Shown here piece after piece: positions 44,901 through 55,925 of a stretch of DNA of 64,000 nucleotides. The stretch lies in assembly GCA_019055375.1 (NCBI GenBank), contig JAHQIW010000607.1, positions 90,271-154,270 of the forward strand, written 5' to 3'. Each line of letters begins with the position of its first letter. Position 1 is the first letter of the stretch. The notes below the pieces were generated by a model. It worked only from the letters and a program-made list of their open reading frames with translations. It did not search any database and was not told where the DNA came from. The position numbers and the translations under genes were made by a program. This DNA is from Parelaphostrongylus tenuis. Taxonomy: Eukaryota; Nematoda; Chromadorea; Rhabditida; Metastrongylidae.

Positions 44901-47900
44901 AAGACTTCGTCCTCCCTATTAATGTCGTAGAATACTGCTCGATACGATTCTCATTGCAATCTTGAAAGTAGACGAGCTAAGGCGTTCTCTAATGTAGTCG
45001 ACTGATTGCAAGATAGTACTGGAGAGGGAATTCATCGGTTGTCACCTACCTCTTTTTCTTATACACTTGATCATCAGTCACTGTGCCATCATGCCCCGGT
45101 CAAACATGTGATAATGCTTAATAATAGCAACAATATATGTTAAATTATAAAAGACCCATGATAAGAGCACCAATGGCAGGAAACGATTAAAACTTCGTTT
45201 TGCACAGCAACATAGGGAGTAAAGCATCAGTTTCATTTTATAGTGTAGATGAAACAAGACAAAAAAGCCATGATGCCAACAACAGGAGATAGCTCTGATT
45301 TCGAAATTGATATATTTCTCCAATTACAAGTATCTAGAACGCGCGTAACGCAGTAATTACCTCGAGTTCAACCGGATCGTTTCAATGATTCGCTCCGACG
45401 TCTCACCAAGACGTTCACCCTTCCAGAATCAACAAATGTGATACCAGATATGTGTGGGAGAATAGTAGCATCAATCCAATATCTCAGTAGGCCACCAAGA
45501 GTCACTGAATAAAAAAAGTAACTCACGAATGACTCAAATAATAAATATGCATTCAATCAACTTTAAAAAAGTATGATGAAGATGTGTACTTGAGGGATTG
45601 ATTAGCGCCGAGAATTTTAAGAACTACTTCCATTTATGAATTGATCAGTTCTTGTTTTTTTTTATTTAACGCTCAATAGCTAACGCTCATCGACTGTTTT
45701 TTTAACTTCGCTATAAATATTAAGTATATCCTTTGGGGATATTTAAAGCCTTACTGAGGTTGTCACGCCAAGGCCGTACGTACGTTTCGAAGGTATCGCC
45801 CTCTTCATCAGTGGCCCACGCCGCACTCCGAACCCTACTCTATGGCAGGAATGGGGAGGCGTTAATTTCGTCATCAAATTTGTAAATTCTCTTCAAAGAC
45901 TGAGGCGGATGAGAATGATCAATCCGGTAGTTTTCTTCTAATGAACAGTTCCGAGGTAGGTGCTAAGAGTTACAATGCAGGGCCTAATGTGGGGCGTGGG
46001 CCACTGACGAAGAGGACGAGACCTCCGAAATACGTGTATGGCTCTGGCGCAGCAGCTCGCTAAGGCTTTGAACTTCCTAGGAATTCTACTGAATGTTTAT
46101 TGCGAGATTAGAAACAATCGATGCTACGGATAAGAGCATCTACTGATATTGCGATAACATGCTTTGAGCCCTTATGAGGTCTGGTATGGCACTTTTGCTG
46201 TACTAGATAGGCCTGTTCCGTCATTAGTAATACAGTGCCTTTTGGTTCAGCCGATCTCTTACAGTGGTATATACCTCTACTTATAAAGGAATCGACGTGA
46301 TCACATAATTTGACACCGATTTTTTATAAATATGATTATATACCGGCGCAAGAAATCGGCTGAACGGAGGGCATCATACTGCTGATGAGCCTGGAAGGCG
46401 AAACAGGCTTGTCCAGTGCTGTATGAGTGCCATAAGACCTCATGTAAAACCAGAACATGCTACCATGCTATAAGCTTATCATGATTTTTGAGCTAGGGCT
46501 TTATAAACAGTCAAAACTGAAGGTAACATTAAAGTTGATAGTAAGGCGGCGCAGTGACGCAGTGGTTAGAGGTACTCTGCGTCGCACACGAGATCAGTGG
46601 TTCGGTCTCGCGCTCATGGCTCACCAAACCATCCATCCCTCCGGAGTCGGTAAATTTATATCAGACTAATCGCAGACTTGTTTGGGAAGATAGGCAGCAC
46701 TGACTCGATGCAGCGGGAGGCCACCGCGAGTCATTGTTATGGCCATATATGCATTCACTCACCTCAAACAAAGTTAGAATTGAAGACGAATGCATGGCGC
46801 ATCCCTCAGGGATTGATCAACGCCGAGAGCTTTATCCCTTATCCCTTTATACTTTTATACAATTCATGTTCATGCTACAGAGCATTTTCAGATCCAGACA
46901 ATCTTTCAAGAAAAAATCCATCGGTTGCCGAATGGCTTCATTGGCTTGTGGTCAACATACCAGCCAGTAACGTCATCGAAGGGATTAATGGCGGTGAGCA
47001 GTTACTTCTTTTTGAGTGTTCACCAAAAAGTCGATCTTTCCGCTAACAATGAGGGTCACTGCTCACAGTTCCATTCAAAGAGTACGAGTTGGTGATCAAT
47101 AGTATCACATTTTTCTTATATTACCCACTACTAACAACTCTGTTCGATCAATGGAACTTTCCTTAGCACGTCAACCTTCCTCAGTTCTTCATTAATTCCA
47201 GATTTTTTTTTCAGTTTTTAGAGTTTAGATTTATGGCAAGAGCACTGTACTACATAAGCTTACGTTAATGGTCTTACAAAATACTAGTCAATAAAAATGC
47301 TCGAAAAAAGGTTTCTTGCTTATTTCAAAGTGCATAATTGAGCCCTTCCCGACCACCACAGATGTGTTGGATAAGCTTTCGTATGACCACAAAAAGAGCA
47401 ACAAAAACCGTTACGGGGCAAAGAAGACGGGTGGAAGAAGTGTGATTGATCTCGGTCAACTTGGCCACTCAAAGCTTACGTCTTAATCGATTTACGCCCT
47501 CACTGGTGGCTTACATGTAGCTAGTAATAAAGTGGAAAACATATTATCATTAACTAATCAACAGAAAGTTACCAAATGGTGGGAAGGCGCCGGCGTTGCT
47601 TATCAATGTCCCCAAATTCATTGAACGTTGGAAGACAGAAACGCGGATGGTGCAGTGGTACCGATGCGTTTTAAGACCCACAAAGCTCACACTTAACACC
47701 GCTCCGGCTTAGGCGAGACATTCATCTTTCCTAACAAGTATATTGGCTGTTAAAGAATACAAAAATGCTCAGTCAGCTATCGAGACTGCCCGCAATATCT
47801 GACGGCGTTCGCATATGGGATACGAGAACACGAAAACAGCGCAGGATGTGCTAGGATTATCACATTAGACGATGTCCGGTCGCGTGCAAAAATACAAGTA

Positions 47901-50900
47901 ATCAAACTTAATATTAAAGGGTGAATTGTGAAGAAAATACGTTGTAAGGATAAAGTTCCGTTTTGATTATAATCTGATGTAAATATTGAATAGCTGAATA
48001 TTTTAAGCTTTTCATGAAGGGTGTAATTGCACTTATAAAGTGCTAGACGCGTGTTTAGACCTTTCAGCTCCATCAGTAGCACGAGCCTTTCGTTTGAGCA
48101 AATCCATTGTAAGGCTATGTACACGCTACATATAGAGGAGTCGATTGCATTGCACGAGTGTCAGTTGAAAATTCACCCTTTTCTAATTTTATTTTTTCAT
48201 AAACTAAAAAATAGCCCCATATAAAGGTATTATCAAATTTACCAGCTGTGAGCAATCGACTGCTAATCATTGTCGGGTGCAGTGTAACATCTACATTGTC
48301 GAGTCCTTCATATTTGAGGTTGTATCCACTTACAAGGGACTGGGTCTAACAAAAAGCACCGTGCAACTGATGAAGCTGAAAGGCCGAAACACGTGTCTAG
48401 CAGTTTATAAGTGCAATAAGAGACCTTACGAAAGGCTTAAAATATGTTATCAGGTTATATTGTTTTGAGCAATGTCTCAAAGAAACAGTCGAAATTTAAT
48501 CCACGAGCAGCCGACTATTGAACACTGCACGCTCAGTGATTTTATCACTTTACGGCACGTTTAAATAGTTTGACATAATATAATAATTATTTGGTCATAA
48601 TAATAATAATAATATAATAGTAACCACTCATAATAATAAATTTTTAATAGATAGTTTAAATAGTTTTATTCCTGTATATATAGAGATATATCTCGCTGCA
48701 AGCAACTGAGTGAACCGAAAGGCACTGTGCAAGTAATGAAGCTGAAAGGACGAAACACGTAACTTGCATTATATAAGCCATAATAGACCTCATGAAAGGC
48801 TCAAATTATGCTTCCAGGATACAAATGTTTCCTTATGTTTCCTGTCATAACCATGCTAGATGGCACTCTAAGTCCTAAAATTTATGTGTAGATGGAAGTT
48901 GTTCGAAATACATCTAAAAAGGCATTTTGACTACAATGATTTCACATGTTCATTTGGATATCTCAAAATCCAAATAAATGATCCCGTGCTTTGTACGCTG
49001 CCCATTTCATTTCTTTCGTTGCCCTCCCGAACGAACTCTGACGATCGCTTCTTTATTGACACGCACTCAGATTTCGACTGCACTTTCATTGTCATTAATG
49101 GCACACGAAATCTGATGCATCAAGGTCATAGAAGGACAAAATTGACAATGAAATTCAAGAACTATTGCAAATTAGTCGGTTTTATCATGCAGTTTTCGTC
49201 CTTACTTGGCACTGATTCTAACACTAACCAGATTAGTACCACATTCGCGATACAGAGTGGTTTGGAAAATAACCACTTTGTTTGCCGAGAATGCCGCCAT
49301 TGCAGTAATAGTAATGCAGGAGAAATGTCTAGATTATTATTCGCTTGATTCACTTCAAATTATCAATCCGAAATCCATTCCATGTTCTAACGAGCAATGT
49401 TTGGAAGTTTCGTAAAAAACATGTCCTCCGATTCCCCTCTCATGTTATGAAATTCTTGCACAGTGGGCAGACATGCATTACATTAAACTGTCAGTGGACG
49501 GAGAAAATAATCTAATTTTCTTACACTGTAGAATGCCGACGTCTTTTCAATCAGACAATGCCCTTCGAGGAATCTTGGAACAATGTTTTTACATACGCTT
49601 TCTCGTCGCACATTTCTCAGTCCATCAGATAAAGTAAGGAAAAAGGGTGTATTGAAATGGGGAAACCCAAAGGAGATAGTTACATTATTCATCTCTATTG
49701 TCCTGATGCTTTTGAGAATCACCTGCCATTTCACTTCATCAGGATAGCAATGTAACACCGGCCTCTAGAGCCAACTTAATTGAGGTCAAAACTGTAGTTT
49801 TAGCCATTTGTCAAGTGAAGAAATGAAGAGTTTGATCAGAACGATTGTCCCTGATATAATCGAATATTTTGCTGCCATTTCTCTCTCAAAGCGGTTGTAA
49901 AACCTCTGCGAAAATCATTTATTCTCGAACAAAAGATTTTTGTATTGTTGAAGTTATCTTTATCCACACCCATCTCACCTCTGCTTTCTTCAATAACTTC
50001 GAAATAATGGCATACGAGTGTTAGCTCATCTCCAAGTAGCATTGACACATGTATTTGTCCTTCATATTCAGTATAAACATTGCTGAGAATGATATGGTGA
50101 ACAAAATATACATTACCGACAACAAAAATACTCAGTTGTCTAAGTAACGAAGCAGTCGTTTAGTTAAGAGAATTGAATGGTAGGCAAAAATTCGACCACA
50201 GGCTGGAGTTTAATCACTATTCCACCATGCCGGGTCGCATGCTACCATTACACCGCCGAGGCCACCGCTTACTCATTACTCATTTTTTGAGATCTCTCCA
50301 TCCTAGCGATCAGCTATCAACCTTTAACAGGGTTAGTATGGCAATCAATATCGCTCTATAAAGACAGTTGAGCTGACAGCCATTGTACTTATATAAATCC
50401 AAGAATTCTTTTGTTTTTACTACTTTTACACAGTGTAGTGATGTTTCAAGTATTCCTGAAACAGTTGAGTAGTAGGCAAAATTTCGACCTCAGACTTCAA
50501 TCGTATAGTTTTCTATTACGGTTCAAACTACAACAAGATCACATGCCTCTGTCCTCGTCTACAAGCTTTTCGCAACTTCACAAGTTTAATTATCAATTGC
50601 TATGCAAAACTGGTCAGCAACGAATTTTTCCAAGAATGTGAATCAAAACGTTGTTCAGCTGGTTCGTTGAAGTGAATTTTTCTGAGTGTGACCAATAGAA
50701 ATACTTAAAACAGAAGGTGAAAGGTATTCTTTCCATTCGATTGCATATATTTTTGGCTACTATTTTCTCATGGTGAATTGATAGTAATAGTCAAATTCAT
50801 CCTGACTTAAGTATTTCTGTCATCCAGTGCTTCATATTTCAGGTCAACATCAGATGCCCTACGGATCACCAGCTCCACAACCGAGAACGGACGTCCATAG

Positions 50901-51884
50901 ATATGTCATCCTTATGTGGGAACATCAAGGAAGGTGATGGTTACAAATAAAACTTAACGGATCCATAATTATGTGATACTCCCGCGAATAATTGTGCGAT
51001 GATAGCTGCCTTGTTCTTTCTAATCATTATCAGAATTCATAACGCATTCTTTTTTCCAAGAGCCGAATACTATTGAGAAAACTTAAACAAAATCAGCAGT
51101 AATAGCACAAATACTTATGTTGATTAAAGGCCATGAAGAAACTATTCACCATTAGTAGTTCATCAGATTATTCACTCCCAACTATAAAATTTTAATAAAA
51201 ATTTATTACTACTTGCAGACGTATTAACGTTCCAAAACCATCAGCTAGAGCCAAATTCAATGTGAAGCAGTTCATTGAAAAAAACAAACTAGGTGAGCTC
51301 TTTGAGCCATCTTTTTCTAAGAAACAAGAGGCGAAAAACGAAAAAAATTTAACAATGGAATCCTCAACTTGATCTTTATGTTGAGAGCCCTACAAATAAT
51401 CCTTTTCTTTTAAACATAACTATTCAAGCATGAGTCGCGATGAACAAAGCCACATCCGAGATCCATTCCGTCACTTGTGCAGCGTAGTTAGGACTCCGTC
51501 ATTTAAGAAAGTTCGACAAAAACTCGAAGAACAGTTTTGAAGTAGGCTGTGAAGCTGTCGAGCAAAATAGAAATACTCAAAATATGAATGTTCTATAATC
51601 GCACCAACTTTTATGGCCAAGCCGACGGTATCTCCCAATCATTCTATTCTTTCTCAAATCATCCCCTGATACAAGAATGTGATCGATCTAAACTCTTATG
51701 CTAGGATTGCAAAAGCCATAAGTTCAACCCATTTTATACACTGTATGAAAACCCGGCGAGCTAAACAAATCTGCAAAATGTCATCCATGACTTCTACCGT
51801 AATCTATCATGCTTTGATCTCAAAAGCAAGCTATTTCCAGGTGATCCGCTAGCAGGAAACTTTTTCCTGTGTCAACACGAATGA
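41930..51884 (+). CDS. Phosphatidylethanolamine-binding protein (PEBP/OV-16-like), complete
   Basis: Six exons, 41930-42010, 43476-43599, 46892-46993, 50843-50933, 51219-51292 and 51841-51884, total 516 bases, 171 codons plus TGA, with every phase matching. The protein starts MGDLAAAFANAELTPSVI, as in worm PEBPs (MGDL...AF). It has no signal peptide, so it is probably cytosolic. It carries the PEBP ligand-site motifs in altered form: DPDNLSRKNP for DPDxPSR and WLHWLVVNIP as usual; the GxHR motif reads DVHR. It ends FIEKNKLGDPLAGNFFLCQ plus two residues. PEBPs bind phospholipid head groups or modulate kinases; OV-16 is a secreted filarial member. The ATG is preceded by CATACAG, an acceptor-like sequence that could receive a spliced leader. 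Introns are 285 to 3849 bp and full of repeats. Confidence 0.92.
42033..42855 (+). repeat. Tandem duplication of about 414 bp including a mariner end
   Basis: Unit 1 (about 42033-42446) and unit 2 (about 42447-42855) share flank and element alike: ACGACGGTACGA, CATATTTGTGAATCTTACATG, GACCGTTTTGTAAGCTTC, then the mariner inverted repeat CGTTCCRTAAGTTTTGG. Since non-element flank is duplicated too, this is a segmental tandem duplication in PEBP intron 1, not two insertions. Confidence 0.75.
42198..42446 (+). mobile_element. Mariner-like element, 5' end
   Basis: Terminal repeat TTAGATCGTTCCATAAGTTT at 42198, then a decayed N-terminal helix-turn-helix (ATHARIASR, EAARKINGVEA). Truncated by the tandem duplication boundary. 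Confidence 0.6.
42603..43177 (+). mobile_element. Mariner-like element, internally deleted, both ends present
   Basis: Left end TTAGGTCGTTCCGTAAGTTT at 42603; right end AAGTCATGGAACAACCTAA at about 43159-43177, its imperfect inverse. Between them is part of the transposase N-terminus on the plus strand (ERTARKWFAKFKSGDNSLED), then a second N-terminal piece in the opposite orientation (minus, HLLLVHEWRVGKSGSEAARM). The catalytic core is absent. Confidence 0.7.
44240..44335 (+). repeat. CAA-rich low-complexity tract
   Basis: Imperfect CAA/CAG-rich run (GACAACAACAAG, AACAATAACAACAACTG) next to the SINE at 44392, in PEBP intron 2. Confidence 0.7.
44392..44695 (-). repeat. SINE family A, minus copy
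   Basis: Tail CTCTCGGCGTTGATCAATCT at 44397, head CTAACCACTGCGCTGCATGC at the other end, with GAGCCATGAGCGCGAGATCG as the box B area. Reverse of 46536-46845; only about 1.8 kb apart in the same intron. Confidence 0.75.
44880..45060 (-). repeat. SINE family B, minus copy
   Basis: GTCGTAGAATACTGCTCG, CTCATTGCAATCTTGAAAG and GAGCTAAGGCGTTCTCTAAT resemble 61490-61685. Follows family A as at 23762/24640 and 61128/61490. Confidence 0.5.
45772..45816 (-). ncRNA. Hammerhead ribozyme motif
   Basis: Minus strand: GGCC A, CTGATGA (plus 45805-45811), stem II GAGG-GCGATA-CCTT, GAAA (plus 45785-45788), stem III AC-GTAC-GT, A, C, GGCC. All core bases fit. Stem I GGCC/GGCC is separated from the core by an A-C mismatch. 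Confidence 0.65.
45998..46044 (+). ncRNA. Hammerhead ribozyme motif
   Basis: GGGCCA (45998-46003), CTGACGA (46004-46010), stem II GAGG-ACGAGA-CCTC (46012-46025), GAAA (46027-46030), stem III AT-ACGT-GT, A (46038), TGGCTC (46039-46044). Stem I pairs at six positions with one G-U. Position 7 is C, a tolerated site. Predicted cut after 46038. In the sense direction of the PEBP pre-mRNA. Confidence 0.75.
46143..46480. repeat. Foldback element, hammerhead family 1
   Basis: Left GATAACATGCTTTGAGCCC and TTATGAGGTCTGGTATGGCAC, right GTGCCATAAGACCTCATG and CCAGAACATGCTACC, inverted. It lies 73 bases after the family-2 element, in PEBP intron 2. The right arm has the ribozyme at 46378-46417; the left arm copy is decayed. 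Confidence 0.75.
46378..46417 (+). ncRNA. Hammerhead ribozyme motif
   Basis: ACTG (46378-46381), CTGATGA (46382-46388), stem II GCC-TGGAA-GGC (46389-46399), GAAA (46400-46403), stem III ACA-GGCT-TGT (46403-46412), C (46413), CAGT (46414-46417). Beyond an internal loop, CATAC and GTATG pair as well (46374-46378 with 46421-46425, sharing the first A-C), like the loop-bearing stem I of natural hammerheads. Predicted cut after 46413. The cleanest copy in the window. Confidence 0.8.
46536..46845 (+). repeat. SINE family A, most complete copy
   Basis: tRNA-like head GCGCAGTGACGCAGTGGTTA (box A) and GTGGTTCGGTCTCGC (box B), then GCTCATGGCTCACCAAACCA, TTTGGGAAGATAGGCAGCA, ATGCATTCACTCACCTCA, and tail GGGATTGATCAACGCCGAGA. 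Ends about 45 bases before PEBP exon 3. Confidence 0.75.
47640..47710 (+). repeat. tRNA-derived SINE scrap
   Basis: GCGGATGGTGCAGTGGTACC, then CCGCTCCGGCTTAGGCGAG; a tRNA-like head without a good box B. Confidence 0.35.
47996..48456. repeat. Foldback element, hammerhead family 1
   Basis: Left TTTTAAGCTTTTCATGAAGG and GCACTTATAAAGTGCTAGAC, right TCTAGCAGTTTATAAGTGC and CTTACGAAAGGCTTAAAAT, inverted. Ribozyme motif in the right arm (48362-48402). In PEBP intron 3. Confidence 0.7.
48362..48402 (+). ncRNA. Hammerhead ribozyme motif
   Basis: TGCAA (48362-48366), CTGATGA (48367-48373), hairpin GCT-GAAA-GGC with an A-C mismatch at its base, GAAA (48386-48389), ACA-CG-TGT, C (48397), TAGCA (48398-48402). 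Four of five stem I positions pair, and GCAC/GTGC pair further out. Sense to the PEBP gene. Confidence 0.65.
48694..48822 (+). repeat. Half foldback element, hammerhead family 1
   Basis: Only a right arm: GAACCGAAAGGCACTG, a core with TAATGA in place of CTGATGA (48734-48739), GAAA (48752-48755), ACACGT. Stem I TGCAAG (48728-48733) and CTTGCA (48763-48768) is perfectly paired although its sequence differs from sister copies. Confidence 0.55.
48884..49348 (+). CDS. Unknown ORF of 154 codons in PEBP intron 3
   Basis: The longest single ORF of the plus strand apart from exons. It contains TFIVINGTRNLMHQGHRR, which weakly recalls the start of FLYWCH/MULE-type zinc fingers, and near its end CRECRHC. 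No donor or acceptor model was found, and it may be a transposon scrap or chance. Not recognised with confidence. Confidence 0.25.
   Translation: MCRWKLFEIHLKRHFDYNDFTCSFGYLKIQINDPVLCTLPISFLSLPSRTNSDDRFFIDTHSDFDCTFIVINGTRNLMHQGHRRTKLTMKFKNYCKLVGFIMQFSSLLGTDSNTNQISTTFAIQSGLENNHFVCRECRHCSNSNAGEMSRLLFA
50170..50300 (-). repeat. tRNA-derived SINE copy, minus
   Basis: Reverse complement of a tRNA-like head: GCATGCTACCATTACACCGC followed by CGAGGCC, the same as 3008-3115. A similar scrap (GTAGGCAAAATTTCGACCTC) is at 50470. Confidence 0.5.
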
Positions 51885-52091
51885 GCTCAACTGCTTGGAT
51901 CATGAACAACTGTCAATTTTTTAGTGTGGTCTTTTCATTTTTTTTGTTTTAGGCTGTAATCAATAACCATAGAGTGTGTGCATAGTATTGAATTACAACT
52001 TTTCTCTAAGTAGAAAGTTTCCGTTGTGTTCATTTATGTATCCAATTTCACCAGAGACAAATTAAATTATTACACGCAGTCTTCATATATG

Positions 52092-52097
52092 AATAAA
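52092..52097 (+). promoter_or_regulatory. Candidate polyadenylation signal of the PEBP gene
   Basis: AATAAA, 208 bases after the PEBP stop codon; chosen by position only. Confidence 0.35.
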
Positions 52098-52304
52098 CGA
52101 ATACTTTGGCTACATAGTTCGATTTTCTTCTAACATCGTATGTCTGTATTTTTTCTAAATCTAAGAATGAAGCAGCTAAGTTTTAATACCAACTTACACC
52201 AAAGAATAGTGATATGCCCATGTGTTACTGCTGTAGCCCGTCTTCACGAAACATAAAAAATCTGGCATAATTTTCATTCAATGAGTAATTAGTTCATTTC
52301 GTTC

Positions 52305-53165
52305 ATCGGGGACAAATGAATGTTCGACCTCATTGACTGGAGTAGAATGTTTCATAAGAGTGTTAGTGAACATTCGAAAGCTCAAATCTGTGGCTAGAGC
52401 CGTACATGGCTAGTTTTCAAAAAGACCCTTTGATAATGATGTAACGTTAATAAATAAAATTATGTTCAACACGAAACACGTTTTTTATCTCGCTTATATT
52501 TCGCTGGACAAACTCATTCCTTAACTACTAGTAGTGCTCGTTCGCTAGCACAAGTATCGAAGGACCCCAAAGTGTGTTTGCTTTTTGGAAAAGCTTCATT
52601 GACAGCGCCGTAGGTCTTTGTCTAGATTATTATATAATCATTCGATAGCGGAGGTTTCAATGATTCCAATACTCCGCTTATTTCCGAAAAGACCGTTTTC
52701 ATCGCAGTATAGCGGGGAAAATAAGATCAAGTTTCACATACTTGGCTAGCTTGTTTACCGGCCCACCTACGGGATAGAGGGCGAGGCGATTGATCGATGC
52801 TCTGACGGGTTAGACATGTGAGGTGCAACTTGCTTTCAATTAGGAATTTCTTCTCCGCTTTGGAATATACTCCACTTAAAACGAAGGATTCAGGTACTTT
52901 GAGACTTACTCTACACGTTCATATGCTTTCGTGCTTCACGCGAATTATACGCATAAAAAAATGAAAGCGGCTGAGGGCGTGAAACATAATTTTACTTAGA
53001 ATGCTACAGCGTGATAAAGCCTTTTTCGAAAACCAGGCACGCATAGCTCTAGTCAGAGATTCAAGCTTCCGGATCATTACCACTAACACTCCTATGAAAA
53101 GTTCTTGTCCAGCGAATGAGGTCTGATATTCATTTGTCGCCGCATGACCGAAAAGAACCAACAAT
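52305..53165. repeat. Foldback element, large family
   Basis: Arm GACAAATGAATGTTCGACCT, CATAAGAGTGTTAGTG, CATTCGAAAGCTCAAATC at about 52308-52440 is inverted at about 53025-53160. The interior repeats a decayed arm piece (CATTCGATAGCGGAGG, 52640). No coding sequence. Confidence 0.7.
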
Positions 53166-54911
53166 TTGGTAGTTCATTGTTCTTCATTTTCATAGAACCC
53201 CAAATAATCGTACTAAGGAGCTTTGCACGACATCGTCTTAAAGAGTCGCTGACTGCATAGAACGAAAGCGATTTGTCGAGTTGTTGATTAGCACAAAAAC
53301 CGAAACAACACGAGAGGCCTAATAGTGACGGGGTCGAGCTGATCTATAATATGCCTCCAGAACATACAGCAACAGATAAACAGTGTAAGCTGGACTTATC
53401 ATGGGATCTGCTCTAGCAAGCTGAGTGAGGATTAGAGATGACGTAAGATGTTTCAAAGTGAGAGTAAAATAGTATATAAGAAGATGATTAAAAGCAATAG
53501 TAGGTCCATTCAGTAAGCATCGTGATGGACATGGGTAAAGTAAAATAGAGCTGTAACAGTACATTAGGTTGGACCTCTAGACATAGAGTACAGTGGAAAT
53601 GCTGCAAGAGGAGAGCAGATCAAAAAACGTGGGGCTGTAATAATCTTGACTTATGGTAGCAGTGCAAGCGGTTATCGTATTAGGGGTACATGCAAGTTTG
53701 TGATAGCATTATCAAAAGGTTAATGTTGTTGAAGAGACATGTGAGTCTATGATAGATCCAATAATCAATAATGACCCAACAAAATTTATGCATTAAAAAT
53801 ATACATAATAGGTTGTAGCAGTAGTAACTCATAGTGTTCGCACAAGAGAGTTGTGTTTACCCGTTCGGAACTAAAAGCATGATTTTCTATGCATCAATTG
53901 CCGCGCCGCGTCTCGTATCAGCCCTATTCTAATGAGTTCGCTCTCAGACACAGATCTGGTGGTTCTTTGATGTACCTCTTTGATTATTCTTACTCTCATT
54001 TTACTCGTTCGATTGACTTTAAGCGTCTAAGATTAGCAGCTTTACTATACCTCACAAAGATAGATTTATTAGCAACATACAATTCTCCACAATTCACAAC
54101 AATATTGCAAACACTTCCGCAAAAGGAATTGTAGATTATGAATTTCTAGGTAGCTTACAGTACTACTTTTTCATACACATTGGTTCATCAGGAGGCATTG
54201 GCGTTTTTCCTACTACCGATAGTTTTCTTGAAGTCTCTTTGGTCATTTTGTCTTTTACTCATCACATAATCTCTTCAAGTGACGTCAGATCTCTGAATTT
54301 CATCAAAAAAATAGATCACTGTTACTCCAGGGCTTCTTGCCAGACGGTCGACTGCGTCGCATGCCAGGCGAAAAATCAACGGGTTACCCAAAGAGTTAAT
54401 CGAATACATACAAGCTTGATATAACAACGTAAAACGACCATAGAATGAGTTAATGTGCTTAAGGGCAGGACAGTACAATGAGTTTAACGCACAATTGAGA
54501 ACAGAACGAGTGGGTGGAGTTGACAACTGGTTATTCTCCTTGGAATAGAACGTGAGATGAAAGGGAAAATCACTAGGATGCCAACGAAGCGAGTATGATG
54601 TTTACTCAACAAGCTATTCAATCGCGTTTTGTGAGAAAAGGCACAGTTTAACATGGCTTCTTAATTTCCCACATTACACTCGAAAATAGTCGCTTCTTTC
54701 ATGGAACGCGAACACATCAGATAGAGTGACACCGCTCTTCCAAACAATTTTTTTTGCATTCGTGTTATCGCATTAGTGAAGGCTTTGCGCAAGACAACAT
54801 TTTGAGAAGCACTGCTCACACGAACAGATAAGAGAGGCGATGGCTCTTTATACAGGCAATGTCCTCTCGACATGGACTGCGAACATTCATAGACAGTACA
54901 GCCGGTAAGAA

Positions 54912-55105
54912 TGTTTAGAGTCTTTTCGAGATTGGTACGGTACGTTAGAACTATCCGCACGTTTCGACAGTGTCACCAATTTCATCAGTGCTCCACATTG
55001 ACCCTTACTCTTTATGGCAGACCATGAGCCACTGACGAAGCAGGCGACACTGCCGAAACATACGTATGGCTCTGACGTATCAGCATAGAAAAGGCTCCAA
55101 ACATA
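54912..55105. repeat. Short foldback element, hammerhead family 2
   Basis: Left TTTAGAGTCTTTTCGAGA ... GTTTCGACAGTGTC, right GACACTGCCGAAACATACG ... AAGGCTCCAAAC, inverted with almost no centre. The left arm on the minus strand also has CTGATGA and CGAAAC. Confidence 0.7.
55026..55072 (+). ncRNA. Hammerhead ribozyme motif
   Basis: GAGCCA (55026-55031), CTGACGA (55032-55038), stem II GCAG-GCGACA-CTGC (55040-55053), GAAA (55055-55058), stem III AC-ATAC-GT, A (55066), TGGCTC (55067-55072). Stem I is six perfect pairs and stem II four perfect pairs. Position 7 is C (tolerated). Predicted cut after 55066. Confidence 0.8.
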
Positions 55106-55837
55106 CCGATCTCGAGAAGGCTCTAAACATTCTCATAGATCAACTTGAATGTTCAAAACAAGGCTTGAAAACAGTCGATGAGATTCATTGAGATGAGATG
55201 AGATGGATTCACATACAGTAAGATCTCAGCAGGATATGAAGAAAAAATGTAGTCAGCTCTTTCTACATGAACCAGTCAGGGTGTTGTTGGGATCGCATTG
55301 AAAGCGCTACTGATGTAATAATTAGCAATCGTTGTAGCGCGTCGAACTAGTTTCTTGAGATCGTCGTTCTATTCTTCTGTTCAAACGATGAAAAAAATGC
55401 CTATGAAGTGCTTAAAGAGTTCTAAACAATGGTTTTTTTTTTCAAAATCAATTCGCAGAGCCATTTGTGCCTGTCTGGAGGAGCACATGCCATCCAGTAA
55501 GGGTTAGCATATGGCATTGCCACCACAAGGAAATACATTAATTCGAGTGAATAGCAATTATTTGAAGCGGCCATATCTAACAAAATTTCTGTTCCTGTAG
55601 TCTTCTTTTCACTGACAATCTCTTCCTCTTTTATAGTTGATGAACGGTGATGAAAGGCCGCTTACAAGCTAAAGTATCATACAATTAATAGAGCACTGAC
55701 AACATTCTAGACTCCATCATATCCATTAGCTGACAGCTTACTGGATTCAATGTCGATATGTGCATATCGGAAAAAAACTCGTTGAAGGTCGGTTGCTGAC
55801 AGCTACGACAATTTATATCGAAGAAAGAACGTACCGA

Positions 55838-55925
55838 AGCAGTGGCCTCGCTCGTGTAGTGGTATAACGTATCTTTCGCGCGGATGAAACGCCGGTTCAA
55901 CCTAAGCCTGACGCCAGAATATCTT
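55838..55925 (+). repeat. tRNA-derived SINE copy
   Basis: GTGGCCTCGCTCGTGTAGTG, then GATGAAACGCCGGTTCAACC, related to 9150-9270. Confidence 0.5.

Larger units (their letters stand above)
45746..46070. repeat. Foldback element, hammerhead family 2, both arms with ribozyme
   Basis: Left AAAGCCTTACTGAGG (45745) and right CGCTAAGGCTTTGAAC (46056) are inverted, as are CCACGCCGCACTCC and GTGGGGCGTGGG. Ribozyme motifs at 45772-45816 (-) and 45998-46044 (+). Lies in PEBP intron 2. Confidence 0.75.
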
